Shown one piece after another: positions 35,011-43,702 of a stretch of 64,000 nucleotides of DNA (position 1 is the first letter of the stretch; each line of letters begins with the position of its first letter). The stretch lies in assembly GCF_034119845.1 (NCBI RefSeq), contig NZ_CP139420.1, positions 3,350,001 through 3,414,000 on the forward strand, given 5' to 3'. Both the position numbers and the translations under genes were made by a program. Origin of the DNA: Flavobacterium sp. NG2. GTDB lineage: Bacteria > Bacteroidota > Bacteroidia > Flavobacteriales > Flavobacteriaceae. The notes under the pieces were generated by a model, which was given only the letters and a program-made list of their open reading frames with translations, had not been told where the DNA came from and did no database searches.

Positions 35011-35150
35011 TAAACACTAAGGGCACTAAGGAGGCACAAAGAACACTAAGATTTTTTTTATTTCTATATTCTCTTAAATCTGTGTTCCCTTTTTTCTTAC
35101 TGCAAAGACACTAAGACTTTTTAAACACTAAGGTCGCTAAGAAGGCACAA
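35011..35150. repeat. Dispersed CACTAAG/GGCACAAAG word repeats
   Basis: AAACACTAAGGGCACTAAGG, GAGGCACAAAGAACACTAAG, AGACACTAAGACTTTTTAAA and AAACACTAAGGTCGCTAAGA follow each other. Relatives are at 34245-34280, 17345-17370 and 46480-46560. No gene is present. Confidence 0.6.
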
Positions 35151-35162
35151 TCTGTATTTTTT

Positions 35163-35960
35163 TTTAAACCATATAAGACATATAAGTTTTTCTCTTTAAC
35201 CTTATTTATCATGGAAATAAAAATAGAACATATAAGTGTTATAGTCGCTTAAAAGCGACCAACAAAACAGCTTTATAACAATTAAAGAGGACTCATTTTT
35301 AAAACTTTTATTCTTGTATAAAACTACTTATATGGCCTTATATTTCTAATACCATTTAAAATTTTCAGCACTCCTTAATATAAAAAACTTATATGTCTTA
35401 TATGGTTTAAAAAAAATCCTTCTACTTTTCAAGCTTTTATACTTGTATAAAACTACTTATATGGTCTTATATTTCGAATATAATTTAAAAATTTTCAATA
35501 TCCCATAAAGTAAAAAAACTTATATGTCTTATATGGTTTAAAGAAAGCCTTCTTCTTTTCAAACTTTTATACTTGTATAAAACTACTTATATGGCCTTAT
35601 ATTTCTAATACCATTTAAAATTTTCAACACTCCATAATATAAAAAACTTATATGTCTTATATGGTTTAAAAAGAAAGCCTTCTTCTTTTCAAACTTTTAT
35701 ACTTGTATAAAACTACTTATATGGCCTTATATTTCAATACCATTTAAAATTTTCAGCACTCCATAAAGTAAAAAACTTATATGTCTTATATGGTTTAAAG
35801 AAAGCCTTCTTCTTTTCAAACTTTTATACTTGTATAAAACTACTTATATGGGCTTATATTTATAATACCAATTAAAATTTTCAGCACTCCTTAATGTAAA
35901 AAAACTTATATGTCTTATATGGTTAAAAAAAAACCTTCTACTTTTCAAACTTTATTATTG
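35163..35960. repeat. Tandem array of about 130-bp AT-rich units, bounded by an inverted monomer end
   Basis: Five consecutive units, with the landmark CTTGTATAAAACTACTTATA starting at 35313, 35442, 35572, 35702 and 35829 (spacing 129, 130, 130, 127), and a sixth partial unit ending near 35960. Each unit holds the palindrome TTTTATACTTGTATAAAA (one mismatch in unit 1) and the word CTTATATGTCTTATATGG. The same word lies in inverse orientation at the left edge (35165-35188), and a separate GTCGCTT-AA-AAGCGAC hairpin is at 35244-35259. No spacer-like unique sequence and no open frame is conserved across units. It sits between alkB-like and the YdiJ-like gene; both read leftward. Confidence 0.9.
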
Positions 35961-35964
35961 AAAT

Positions 35965-36000
35965 TAATAATCTGTGTTAATCTGTGAAATCTGTGTTCCT
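35965..36000. repeat. Dispersed AATCTGTG-word repeat
   Basis: Direct repeats AATCTGTGTT / AATCTGTGAA / ATCTGTGTTC immediately downstream of the YdiJ-like gene. Same family as 12192-12250 and 45241-45500. Confidence 0.5.
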
Positions 36001-36005
36001 TTTTT

Positions 36006-38921
36006 TTATTTCAAACAACTTCTTAATATACTCACTGGATGCTGAGCTTTACGACTCGTACCATCAAAAATCTGATGACGACAACTGGTTCCTGCTGCGG
36101 CAATTTCAGTGGTTTTGGCTGTGTTTCTGATTTTTGGAAACAAGGTATCTTCGCCCATTTGCATACTGATGTCGTAATGTTCTCTTTCGTATCCAAAAGA
36201 ACCCGCCATGCCGCAACAACCGGAATTATAAATCGTCACTTGACTATTTTTGGGTACATTCAACATCGCAAAAGAAGCTTCGACAGTACTCAATGCTTTT
36301 TGATGGCAGTGTCCGTGGATTTTTATTTCTTTGGAAACATCCGAAAATTGTCCAGAGTGTATCTTTCCTTTTTCGATTTCTTTTTTGAAAAACTCTTCGA
36401 TAGTAAAAACGTTTTTAGCTAATTTTTCTGCTTTTGGTTTGTCATCCACTAATCGTAAATATTCATCTCTAAAACTCAAAATTGCCGAGGGTTCTATTCC
36501 TATTAAAGGTGTTTCTTTAGAGATCAATGGTGCAAAAATCTCTACATTGATATTTGCAATTTCTTTGGCTTCTTCTAAGAATCCTTTTGACAAATAGGCT
36601 CTTCCACTTTCTTCGTGGTTTAGCATAATTACTTCATATCCTAGAGCTGTTAAAAGTTCGAATGCATCAATACCTACAGAAACATCATAATAGTTGGTAA
36701 ATTCATCACAAAACAAATAGACTTTTCCACTCACTAAGGTTGTTTGATGAATCGATTCGTTTTGGTCATCATACCAATCTTTGAAGGTTATTTTCGAAAG
36801 TCTTGGCACTTCTCTTCTCAGTGAAACACCCATCATTTTTTTGACAATTGGCAAATTCACCATATAATTTGTAAACGAAGGGAAACCACTGGCTAATTGA
36901 TTCAATTTGGCATTGTTTGCAAAGATTCTAGAGCGTAATGAAAAACCATTTGCTTTTTGGTATTGATACAAAAACTCGGCTTTCAATGAAGCGATGTCTA
37001 CATTACTAGGACATTCGCTAGCACAAGCTTTACAACTTACGCACAAATCAAAAACTTGGTACAACTCTTTATGGTCAAACTTATTGACTTTGTCTGAATT
37101 GGTTAAATAATCTCTCAAGGCATTGGCACGCGCTCTGGTGGTGTCTTTTTCGTTTCTGGTGGCACGGTAGCTCGGGCACAACGTTCCTCCCGCTGATGGT
37201 AACTTACGGCAATCACCAGAACCGTTGCATTTTTCGGCTGCACGAAGTACCCCTAAACTATCTGAGAAATCTTGAAGCGTTTGAATCTCAGGCTCTACTC
37301 TTCCCGGCTCAAAGCGTAGATTTTCATCCATTTTGAGCGCATTGACAATTTTTCCCATATTCAAAACCGAATAGGGATCGAAAGCCAATTTAATACGTTT
37401 CAGCAATTCATAGTTTTTCTCTCCAATCATAAATGGCAAAAACTCGCCACGGACAATTCCATCACCGTGTTCTCCACTTAGTGAACCTCTGTATTTTTTG
37501 ACCAAATGCGCTACTTCAGTAGCGATATTTCTAAATTGATAAACACCTTCTTTAGTTTTTAAATTCAGCACAGGACGCAAATGGATTTCACCCGCTCCTG
37601 CGTGAGCATAATAAATAGCCGACTGACCGTGACGTGCCATCATAGCCGAGAAATCAGCGATGTAATTAGGCAAATCACTCAATTCAACGGCAGTATCTTC
37701 AATAGAATCGGCTGCTTTATCATCCCCAACGATGCTTCCTAAAAGTCCCAATCCCGCTTTACGGAGTTCGTTTATTTTATCAATATCCGTCCCGTAAATT
37801 TTAGGCAAAGCATAACCAAAATTGTTCTTTTGCAAATCGGCTACCAACGCATCAGCTTGTTTTTCGGCATCTTCCATACTTTCGTATGAACCTACTTCAA
37901 ACATCATCACAGCTTTGGGTTCGCCCACAATAAAAAATCGATTCTTGGCTTGTTCACGATTGGTTTTGGTACAATCCAAAATGGTATCATCCATCATTTC
38001 ACAAGTGTACAAATGATGTTTCATGGCTATTAAAACCGACTCTAAGCTTTCTTGAATGCTGTTAAAATGAGCGACCACCATCACATTATTGGTAGGCGGT
38101 AACACATCCACTTTCAAAGTAACCTCTGTAGTAAAAGCCAATGTCCCTTCGCTTCCGCAAAGAAGTTTGCCCACATTAATGGTAGGTTCCGTTCCTCCAA
38201 ATAAATCCGATTTCAATAAAATATCTACCGCATAACCAGTGTTTCTACGGTGGATTTCTGGTTTTGGAAATTCGTTTTTTATTTCATGTTGAGTCGCTTC
38301 AACCGAAAGCTCTTCGTATAATTTCTTGTAAATTTGGTTTTCAAGTGTATCGCCTTTGGTCTTTTCAATAAATTCGGCCGAAGTCAGTTCGCCAAAAACC
38401 ACTTCAAACCCATCACTCAAAACCGCTTTAATTTCGACAATCTTATCACGGGTAACACCATAACGAATAGAGGTTGTCCCCGAAGAATTATTCCCCACCA
38501 TTCCGCCAATCATACAACGATTAGATGTTGAAGTATTGGGACCAAAAAATAAACCGTGCGGTTTCAAGAATAAATTCAATTCATCCCGAATCACCCCTGG
38601 TTGTACCGTCACTGTTTTCTTTTCGGCATCAAATGAAACGATTTCTGTAAAATGTTTGGATACATCTACTACAATTCCGTTTCCTACGGTTTGTCCTGCT
38701 AATGAAGTACCTGCGGTTCTGGGTGTTAAAGAAATTTTATATTCGCCAGCAAACTTGACTATTTTCACAATATCAGCAACCGTTTTGGGCAAAGCCACCG
38801 CCTGAGGTACTAATTTATAAGCTGAAGCATCTGTGGAATATAGTATTTTATGAAGTTCGTCATACAACAATGTTCCTTCTAACGATTGTGACAACGATTT
38901 GAATTGCGGTATAAGTGACAT
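36006..38921 (-). CDS. FAD-linked oxidase fused to Fe-S/CCG domains (YdiJ-like 2-hydroxyacid dehydrogenase)
   Basis: 971-residue fused flavoprotein, equivalent to GlcD plus GlcF in one chain and similar in build to E. coli YdiJ. An FAD_binding_4 domain (about 35-240; TPRTAGTSLAGQTVGNGIVV) and an FAD-oxidase C-terminal domain (about 265-530; IYYAHAGAGEIHLRP, GSLSGEHGDGIVRGEF) are followed by KCNGSGDCRK and a 4Fe-4S motif CVSCKACASECP near 640. Two cysteine-rich CCG-type regions end the chain (GHCHQKAL, then NSGCCGMAGSFGYE). It probably oxidises D-lactate or D-2-hydroxyglutarate and feeds quinones. The ATG at 38921 is preferred to a TTG at 38948. Confidence 0.92.
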   Translation of the reverse strand: MSLIPQFKSLSQSLEGTLLYDELHKILYSTDASAYKLVPQAVALPKTVADIVKIVKFAGEYKISLTPRTAGTSLAGQTVGNGIVVDVSKHFTEIVSFDAEKKTVTVQPGVIRDELNLFLKPHGLFFGPNTSTSNRCMIGGMVGNNSSGTTSIRYGVTRDKIVEIKAVLSDGFEVVFGELTSAEFIEKTKGDTLENQIYKKLYEELSVEATQHEIKNEFPKPEIHRRNTGYAVDILLKSDLFGGTEPTINVGKLLCGSEGTLAFTTEVTLKVDVLPPTNNVMVVAHFNSIQESLESVLIAMKHHLYTCEMMDDTILDCTKTNREQAKNRFFIVGEPKAVMMFEVGSYESMEDAEKQADALVADLQKNNFGYALPKIYGTDIDKINELRKAGLGLLGSIVGDDKAADSIEDTAVELSDLPNYIADFSAMMARHGQSAIYYAHAGAGEIHLRPVLNLKTKEGVYQFRNIATEVAHLVKKYRGSLSGEHGDGIVRGEFLPFMIGEKNYELLKRIKLAFDPYSVLNMGKIVNALKMDENLRFEPGRVEPEIQTLQDFSDSLGVLRAAEKCNGSGDCRKLPSAGGTLCPSYRATRNEKDTTRARANALRDYLTNSDKVNKFDHKELYQVFDLCVSCKACASECPSNVDIASLKAEFLYQYQKANGFSLRSRIFANNAKLNQLASGFPSFTNYMVNLPIVKKMMGVSLRREVPRLSKITFKDWYDDQNESIHQTTLVSGKVYLFCDEFTNYYDVSVGIDAFELLTALGYEVIMLNHEESGRAYLSKGFLEEAKEIANINVEIFAPLISKETPLIGIEPSAILSFRDEYLRLVDDKPKAEKLAKNVFTIEEFFKKEIEKGKIHSGQFSDVSKEIKIHGHCHQKALSTVEASFAMLNVPKNSQVTIYNSGCCGMAGSFGYEREHYDISMQMGEDTLFPKIRNTAKTTEIAAAGTSCRHQIFDGTSRKAQHPVSILRSCLK

Positions 38922-39213
38922 AAAATCCTTTGTTTTGGTATGGGACAAATATAAATATAATCCATAGAAATTAAGGAGAAACTGTGCTTACAATATTTAT
39001 TAATTTTTGAAAGTGACAAATGGCTTTCGGATTTCACTGGGAAAAAGATTCATCGGTTATATTTTAAAATTCTTGGGGACAATTAGACGCTACGGATAAT
39101 ACAATGGAAAACATATTTAAACTTCTTTCTATATATAAAAGTATGTTCATCATAATTGACTGAAAACATCTGTCCGTTCACTGATTTTAAAAAAGATAAC
39201 AGTTTGCAATCTC
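38922..39213. other. Intergenic region with no gene
   Basis: About 290 bp of divergent upstream region for the YdiJ-like gene (-) and the YHYH gene (+). AT-rich; I see no open frame, repeat or hairpin worth naming. Confidence 0.5.
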
Positions 39214-39221
39214 TATTTTTG
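39214..39221 (+). promoter_or_regulatory. Putative -7 box of the YHYH gene
   Basis: TATTTTTG, 34 nt before the ATG. The -33 TTG is not at the ideal distance. Confidence 0.45.
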
Positions 39222-39255
39222 ATTATTCAAAATAACAAACAAACCAATCTTAATC

Positions 39256-40224
39256 ATGAAAAATTCAAGCTTTATAGTAATTGCTGCCATACAACTTTTC
39301 TTTGCTTGCTCCTCCAGTAACGACAACACAACGACTACAACAACTGAAACAGGTACAGTCGTCAAAGTAAACGCCGCTGATTTCCTATCAGGAGGTTTAG
39401 TCGAACCTATCACAACTGTATCTCGCACTTTATCTGATGGTACGACTGCAGATTGTTACAAAATAGTCGTAAACAGTTTAGCCTCAGACCATACTATGGG
39501 ACCTTGGTGTCCTACAAATATTTCAGATGATGCCTCAAAAGGTGGAATTTGGCTAGAAGGAGGTGTTAAATACGATGTAGACGGCGCTTTTGTAAAAAAT
39601 CTTGCCACTTTTTACAAAGACAGCAATTGGATGATGTATAATGCGACCACTGGAGCAATTACAAAAACCAGCACTAAGACCGAATGTGAAGAAGCAGCAA
39701 ATCCTAATGTAGGAGCACAATACAAAAACTTTTGTGTGGAATGCTTGCCTTCCTATGTAGCAAACTTATCACATACCTATTATATTCCTGTGACACCTAA
39801 AGCAGCTAGTTCCCCTATTGCATTTGGAACAGGGCCAATGTCCTCTGGTCCAAGTGTGAGAGGATTAGCATTTAACGGTGTTGTGTTTGATGCACCAGCA
39901 CCTACAAGTGTGATTTTAGCCGCTTATACCTTAGCCCCTTTTGACGATGCGGGTGGTCATATTAACTTGGCCGCAGGCTATCATTACCATGCCGCAACTG
40001 GTTTGACTACCAAGAAAACACAAACAGATGGTCATGCGGCAATGATAGGTTATGCCTTAGATGGTTACGGAATATACGAACGTTTAGACACAGCAGGCAA
40101 TGAATCAACAGACCTTGATGCATCACGTGGTCACACAGACACAAGCAGAGGCTACCACTACCATGTAGATGCAGCGGGTAAAAACAATTTTATCAATAGT
40201 TTACACGGTGTGTATGCTAAATAA
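39256..40224 (+). CDS. YHYH-domain lipoprotein
   Basis: 322-residue lipoprotein (lipobox FFACSS, Cys18) with a Thr-rich linker, then a YHYH domain. The motif itself appears twice, in AAGYHYHAATG (near residue 240) and SRGYHYHVDAAGK (near 300), with GHINLAAG, GHAAMIGYALDGYGIY and SGPSVRGLAFNGVVFD between and before. Cysteines are paired around CPTNIS and CEEAANPN/NFCVECLPSYV. YHYH domains have no proven biochemical role; the paired His motifs suggest metal binding. The next gene starts 7 nt after its stop, so the two are cotranscribed. Confidence 0.88.
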   Translation: MKNSSFIVIAAIQLFFACSSSNDNTTTTTTETGTVVKVNAADFLSGGLVEPITTVSRTLSDGTTADCYKIVVNSLASDHTMGPWCPTNISDDASKGGIWLEGGVKYDVDGAFVKNLATFYKDSNWMMYNATTGAITKTSTKTECEEAANPNVGAQYKNFCVECLPSYVANLSHTYYIPVTPKAASSPIAFGTGPMSSGPSVRGLAFNGVVFDAPAPTSVILAAYTLAPFDDAGGHINLAAGYHYHAATGLTTKKTQTDGHAAMIGYALDGYGIYERLDTAGNESTDLDASRGHTDTSRGYHYHVDAAGKNNFINSLHGVYAK

Positions 40225-40231
40225 GAATTAT

Positions 40232-40891
40232 ATGAAAAAATATGCTTTACTCATAGCCTTGTTGTTCTCATTTGCAAGCTATGCTCATCAACCTGATTTA
40301 TCAACCTCTGTACTTTCAAAAACTACAGATGGAAAATACATTTTGCAAATCACTAGCTCCCTCTCTGCCTTTGAAGGTGAAATTGATTATCGCTATTCTA
40401 AAAACGCCTACAAAACTGCTGAAGATTTCAATAAACTAGTGGTCGATTATTTTAGAAAAAATGTTTCTATTACCGTAAATGATGATGTAAAACTTGATTT
40501 TGCTCAGCCCTTGGTAATATTAGGACACGAAACTAAATTGATTGTAGAAGTTTTAAATCTTCCTAAAGAGATTCATCACTTTAATTATACCAACACCATG
40601 TTCAAAGACATGCCTAACAACCAAATGGCGGTTATCTTAGTTGCTGAAGGTTTGCCCAATGAACAGTATATATTAGAAAACACGAATAAACAAACCATCG
40701 AACTTGAATTAAAAGACGGAAAATGGCGAGAAGCAACTAACTATTCTATTTTAATTAATAACATAGTTCAGTCTAAAAACTTTATCTACGGATTGATGGT
40801 TCTCGCATTGGTAATTATTTCGTTTGTTTTTTTTAAAGACCGAAAAATTAGATTTAGCAGACGATCGTTTCTTTCCTTATTATGGAAATAA
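40232..40891 (+). CDS. Exported, C-terminally anchored protein with predicted N-terminal His
   Basis: 219 residues from the ATG at 40232, 7 nt after the YHYH gene (an in-frame start at 40169 would overlap that gene and spoil the signal peptide). The signal peptide MKKYALLIALLFSFASYA is predicted to be cut before His, giving a mature HQPDLS start. A beta-rich domain follows (ILQITSSLSAFEGEIDYRYS, then VILGHETKLIVEVLNLP and IHHFNYTNTMF). One C-terminal helix (FIYGLMVLALVIISFVFF) and a basic tail anchor it in the inner membrane, so the domain faces the periplasm. It loosely resembles DUF6702-type proteins. A mature N-terminal His plus internal HH recalls copper-binding proteins; this is inference. 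Confidence 0.75.
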   Translation: MKKYALLIALLFSFASYAHQPDLSTSVLSKTTDGKYILQITSSLSAFEGEIDYRYSKNAYKTAEDFNKLVVDYFRKNVSITVNDDVKLDFAQPLVILGHETKLIVEVLNLPKEIHHFNYTNTMFKDMPNNQMAVILVAEGLPNEQYILENTNKQTIELELKDGKWREATNYSILINNIVQSKNFIYGLMVLALVIISFVFFKDRKIRFSRRSFLSLLWK

Positions 40892-40903
40892 TTCGTGAAA
40901 TAT

Positions 40904-40983
40904 AGTCCTGATGGGAGTGAAAATCCTTGTGGCGGTGGGCATTTATGCCGCCACAAGATTGTAACGTACAGCAGGGCAAAACG
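40904..40983 (+). repeat. Hairpin repeat with conserved ends, copy in + orientation
   Basis: Ends AGTCCTGATGGGAGTGAAAA and AGCAGGGCAAAACG enclose the stem CTTGTGGCGG / CCGCCACAAG with the loop TGGGCATTTATG. The same sequence, nearly base for base, lies in the opposite orientation at 46242-46316. The outer ends also match 17698-17782. Confidence 0.8.
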
Positions 40984-41045
40984 TAACTTGAAAGAAAATA
41001 ACGTTGTACTCCTTAAAAAAGAAAACGCTAATTAAAACTTTTTAT

Positions 41046-41053
41046 TACTTTTG
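41046..41053 (+). promoter_or_regulatory. Putative -7 box before the small CxxxC protein
   Basis: TACTTTTG, 23 nt before the TTG start at 41077. No perfect -33 TTG at 19 nt. Confidence 0.45.
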
Positions 41054-41076
41054 CATCACTTTTAAAGTCTACAGAA

Positions 41077-41451
41077 TTGAAACTTTTATTTGCGACCTTA
41101 TTATCACTGACGCTTTTACTACCTTCATTGGGTAGTATGGTGATATTTACGCAATTTAAAATGGCGCAAGAACAGATAGCAAAAACTATTTGTGTGCAAC
41201 GTGCAAACATTAACAATAGTTGTAATGGTCGTTGTGAACTTCAAAAAAGCCTAAAAAAATACGAAGACAACGAAAAAAGAATGGACAACACTAATTTGAA
41301 AGAGAAAACCGAGTTGGTTTATACTGCAGCTAAATTAGAATATACTGTTGCTCCATTGACTCTTTTTCAAGAAGAAAGAACTACAACAACTCATTTTTGT
41401 CAAAATCCGATAAAAATTTCGTTCGCTATTTTCCATCCTCCCCTCGTTTAA
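41077..41451 (+). CDS. Small exported CNGRC-motif protein preceding a TonB receptor
   Basis: 124 residues from a TTG (no ATG is available in frame). An N-terminal hydrophobic segment (LLFATLLSLTLLLPSLGSMV) acts as signal or anchor, then ICVQRANINNSCNGRCELQK with a CxxxC pair and an upstream Cys, a charged stretch, and a late Cys-containing end (THFCQNPIKISF). I know similar short proteins with an SCNGRC/CNGKC-type motif in front of TonB receptors in Bacteroidota, usually unannotated. With the receptor and PepSY gene downstream a metal-handling role is plausible. Whether it is periplasmic or membrane-bound is unclear. Confidence 0.75.
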   Translation: MKLLFATLLSLTLLLPSLGSMVIFTQFKMAQEQIAKTICVQRANINNSCNGRCELQKSLKKYEDNEKRMDNTNLKEKTELVYTAAKLEYTVAPLTLFQEERTTTTHFCQNPIKISFAIFHPPLV

Positions 41452-41542
41452 ATTATAATTTTTAGAGAATGCTGTTTTACAGGATTCAAAAAGTTTTTGG
41501 CTTTACGCCAAAGAAAATCTATGTATTATAATTTTAATTAAA

Positions 41543-43696
41543 ATGAGAAAAATAGTTTTCCTACTCCTATTAGTAGGTTCCATTATCCACGCACAAAAAA
41601 AACATATCGATACTACAAAAACAGAATTAGATAATGTTTTTATAACCGCCAACAGAACAAAAACTTTACGTCAAGAAACACCTGTAGCCATAAGTAAAAT
41701 CAATTATAAAACGATTGATGAAGCTAAGGCATCAGCCTTATATGAAATTGCTAATAAAACTCCTGGAGTGGTAATGGTGAACCTTGGTAATGAACAACAT
41801 GCCATGTCGATTAGACAGCCTATCTCCTATTCTAGTTACTATTTGTACTTAGAAGATGGTTTGCCAATACGACCGTTGGGAATTTTTAATCACAATGCTT
41901 TATTAGAAATTAACCAATTTAATTTACAAACTATCGAAGTAATCAAAGGACCAGTATCTTCCTTGTACGGTCCAGAAGCCGTGGGCGGTACGGTGAATTT
42001 AATTTCACAAAAACCATCCTATTACCCTGAGTTTAAATTTGGAATCCAAGCAGATCAATGGGGTTATAAGCGTATTCAGGCTTCGGCTGGTGCAACGATT
42101 GGAAAAGTTGGTTTTCATATTGCTGGGATATCGAGTCTTCAAGAGGATTCTTGGATGGCACAATCTGATTATAAAAAGGATAATTTGAATGTACGAGTAG
42201 ATTACAATATAACCGACAATACTCGATTGATAAGCAATACAATGATTGGAAAATACTTCTCAGACATGAGTGGTAGCGTGAATGAAAGTGATTTTAACAA
42301 TAGAACTTACACGAGCACTTCTGACTTTACTTATCGAAAATCAGATGCTTTGCGCACCCGATTGACCTTAGAGCACGACTGGAATGCAAATGCAAGCTCC
42401 TACTTAACGGTTTATCATAGAGACAACAAACTAGGACAAAATCCTTCGTACGGAATTCGTTGGAGTCCAACCGTAAATCCAACTACAGCAACAGGAGAAG
42501 TGAACTCTAATAACTTCAAAAGCTATGGAACTATCGGACAGCACACTCAAAAATTTGATTTTTGGAACACAACAATGGTGAGTGGCGCTTCTTATGATTT
42601 TTCACCAGTTACATATTGGTCGTACTTATTAGACATAAAAGCGACTTTAAACCCAGGTGAAACAGGCAAACAAACAGTCAATAAATATGAAATTGTGGCC
42701 GAACATCCTGAGACTAAATTAGCCAATTACACTGCCGACATCTACAATACTGCTATTTTCAAACAAATTAGTTTTAGCCCAATTGCCAAAACGATTGTTA
42801 CTGTTGGTGGACGTTATGATGCCATGAAAATTAAATATGAAAATGCTTTAGATAATTCAAATGGTACAAAAAACTATGACAAATTTACTTTCAAAGCAGG
42901 AGTCAATTACAATCCAATAAAACAAGCTGGATTTTACGGAAACTATTCGCAAGGATTTGCACCTCCTGGAATTACATCTATTTTTAGAGCCAAAACAGGA
43001 ACGGGAGGAAACACAGGAAAGCCAGCAGAGTTTTATTACAATTTAGAACCCGCAACTTTCGAAAATTATGAAGTAGGTGGTTGGGTAGCTTTGTTAGGAA
43101 ATACATTCAGCTTTGATTATGCCTTGTATTATATGGATGGAACAAATGAACTTTTAAGTATCAAACTTGAAGATAATTCGACAGATTATCGTTCTGCTGG
43201 GGAAACAAGACATAAAGGTGTGGAATTTGGCTTCAATTACAAACCTAATTCTCAATGGAATTTCCGTGTTGGAGGAACTGTGGCTGAGCATCGTTATATT
43301 GACTTTCAGGTTTCGGATAAATCAACCGATACTTTACAAAATTTAGGCGGCTACGAAATGCCTCAGGCTCCAAGATGGGCAGGAAATTCAGAAGTGACCT
43401 ATTACCCAAATTGGTTGCCAAATTTCAGAGCTGGAATCGAATGGCAATACATTAGTAGTTATTTCCAAAACCAAATCAACACTGTCGAATATGCTGGTTA
43501 CAACTTATTCAATGCAAGAGTAGGTTACAAATACAAAAGTGTTGAAATCTATGGTAACATCATGAACCTAACGGATAAACTATATGCTTACAATGCTAGT
43601 AGAGGAAATCTATCAAGCTCCCAATCGACCTATACAGCAGCAGCACCACGAACTTTTATGGTTGGGTTACAATATAATTTTTCATTGAAAAAATAA
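41543..43696 (+). CDS. TonB-dependent receptor (metal/siderophore type)
   Basis: 717-residue outer membrane receptor. A signal peptide (MRKIVFLLLLVGSIIHA) leads straight to a TonB-box-like segment (ELDNVFITANRTKTLRQETP) and plug domain (ELYEIANKTPGV-type region, YYLYLEDGLPIRPLGIFNHN, IEVIKGPVSSLYGPEAVGGT), followed by a 22-strand barrel ending LQYNFSLKK. It has no SusC-type N-terminal domain and no SusD neighbour, so it is a metal or siderophore receptor rather than a glycan importer. PepSY follows after 6 nt. The substrate (iron, copper or a chelate) cannot be read from sequence. Confidence 0.92.
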   Translation: MRKIVFLLLLVGSIIHAQKKHIDTTKTELDNVFITANRTKTLRQETPVAISKINYKTIDEAKASALYEIANKTPGVVMVNLGNEQHAMSIRQPISYSSYYLYLEDGLPIRPLGIFNHNALLEINQFNLQTIEVIKGPVSSLYGPEAVGGTVNLISQKPSYYPEFKFGIQADQWGYKRIQASAGATIGKVGFHIAGISSLQEDSWMAQSDYKKDNLNVRVDYNITDNTRLISNTMIGKYFSDMSGSVNESDFNNRTYTSTSDFTYRKSDALRTRLTLEHDWNANASSYLTVYHRDNKLGQNPSYGIRWSPTVNPTTATGEVNSNNFKSYGTIGQHTQKFDFWNTTMVSGASYDFSPVTYWSYLLDIKATLNPGETGKQTVNKYEIVAEHPETKLANYTADIYNTAIFKQISFSPIAKTIVTVGGRYDAMKIKYENALDNSNGTKNYDKFTFKAGVNYNPIKQAGFYGNYSQGFAPPGITSIFRAKTGTGGNTGKPAEFYYNLEPATFENYEVGGWVALLGNTFSFDYALYYMDGTNELLSIKLEDNSTDYRSAGETRHKGVEFGFNYKPNSQWNFRVGGTVAEHRYIDFQVSDKSTDTLQNLGGYEMPQAPRWAGNSEVTYYPNWLPNFRAGIEWQYISSYFQNQINTVEYAGYNLFNARVGYKYKSVEIYGNIMNLTDKLYAYNASRGNLSSSQSTYTAAAPRTFMVGLQYNFSLKK

Positions 43697-43702
43697 CAAC
43701 AA

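Noticed and set aside
34985-35026. GTG start extending the AlkB-like protein by 14 residues
   Set aside because: The added codons are part of a dispersed CACTAAGG repeat; the ATG at 34984 gives a normal N-terminus.
35301-35960. Tandem array considered as a CRISPR locus
   Set aside because: Units are 127-130 bp and repeat throughout, with no short repeat/unique spacer alternation, and no cas gene is in the window.
38922-38948. TTG start of the YdiJ-like gene
   Set aside because: The ATG at 38921 lies just inside and precedes all conserved sequence.
41490-41515. TTTTGGC-TTTAC-GCCAAA hairpin before the TonB receptor, considered as a riboswitch or attenuator
   Set aside because: A single 6-bp stem without any recognisable riboswitch core; too weak to annotate.
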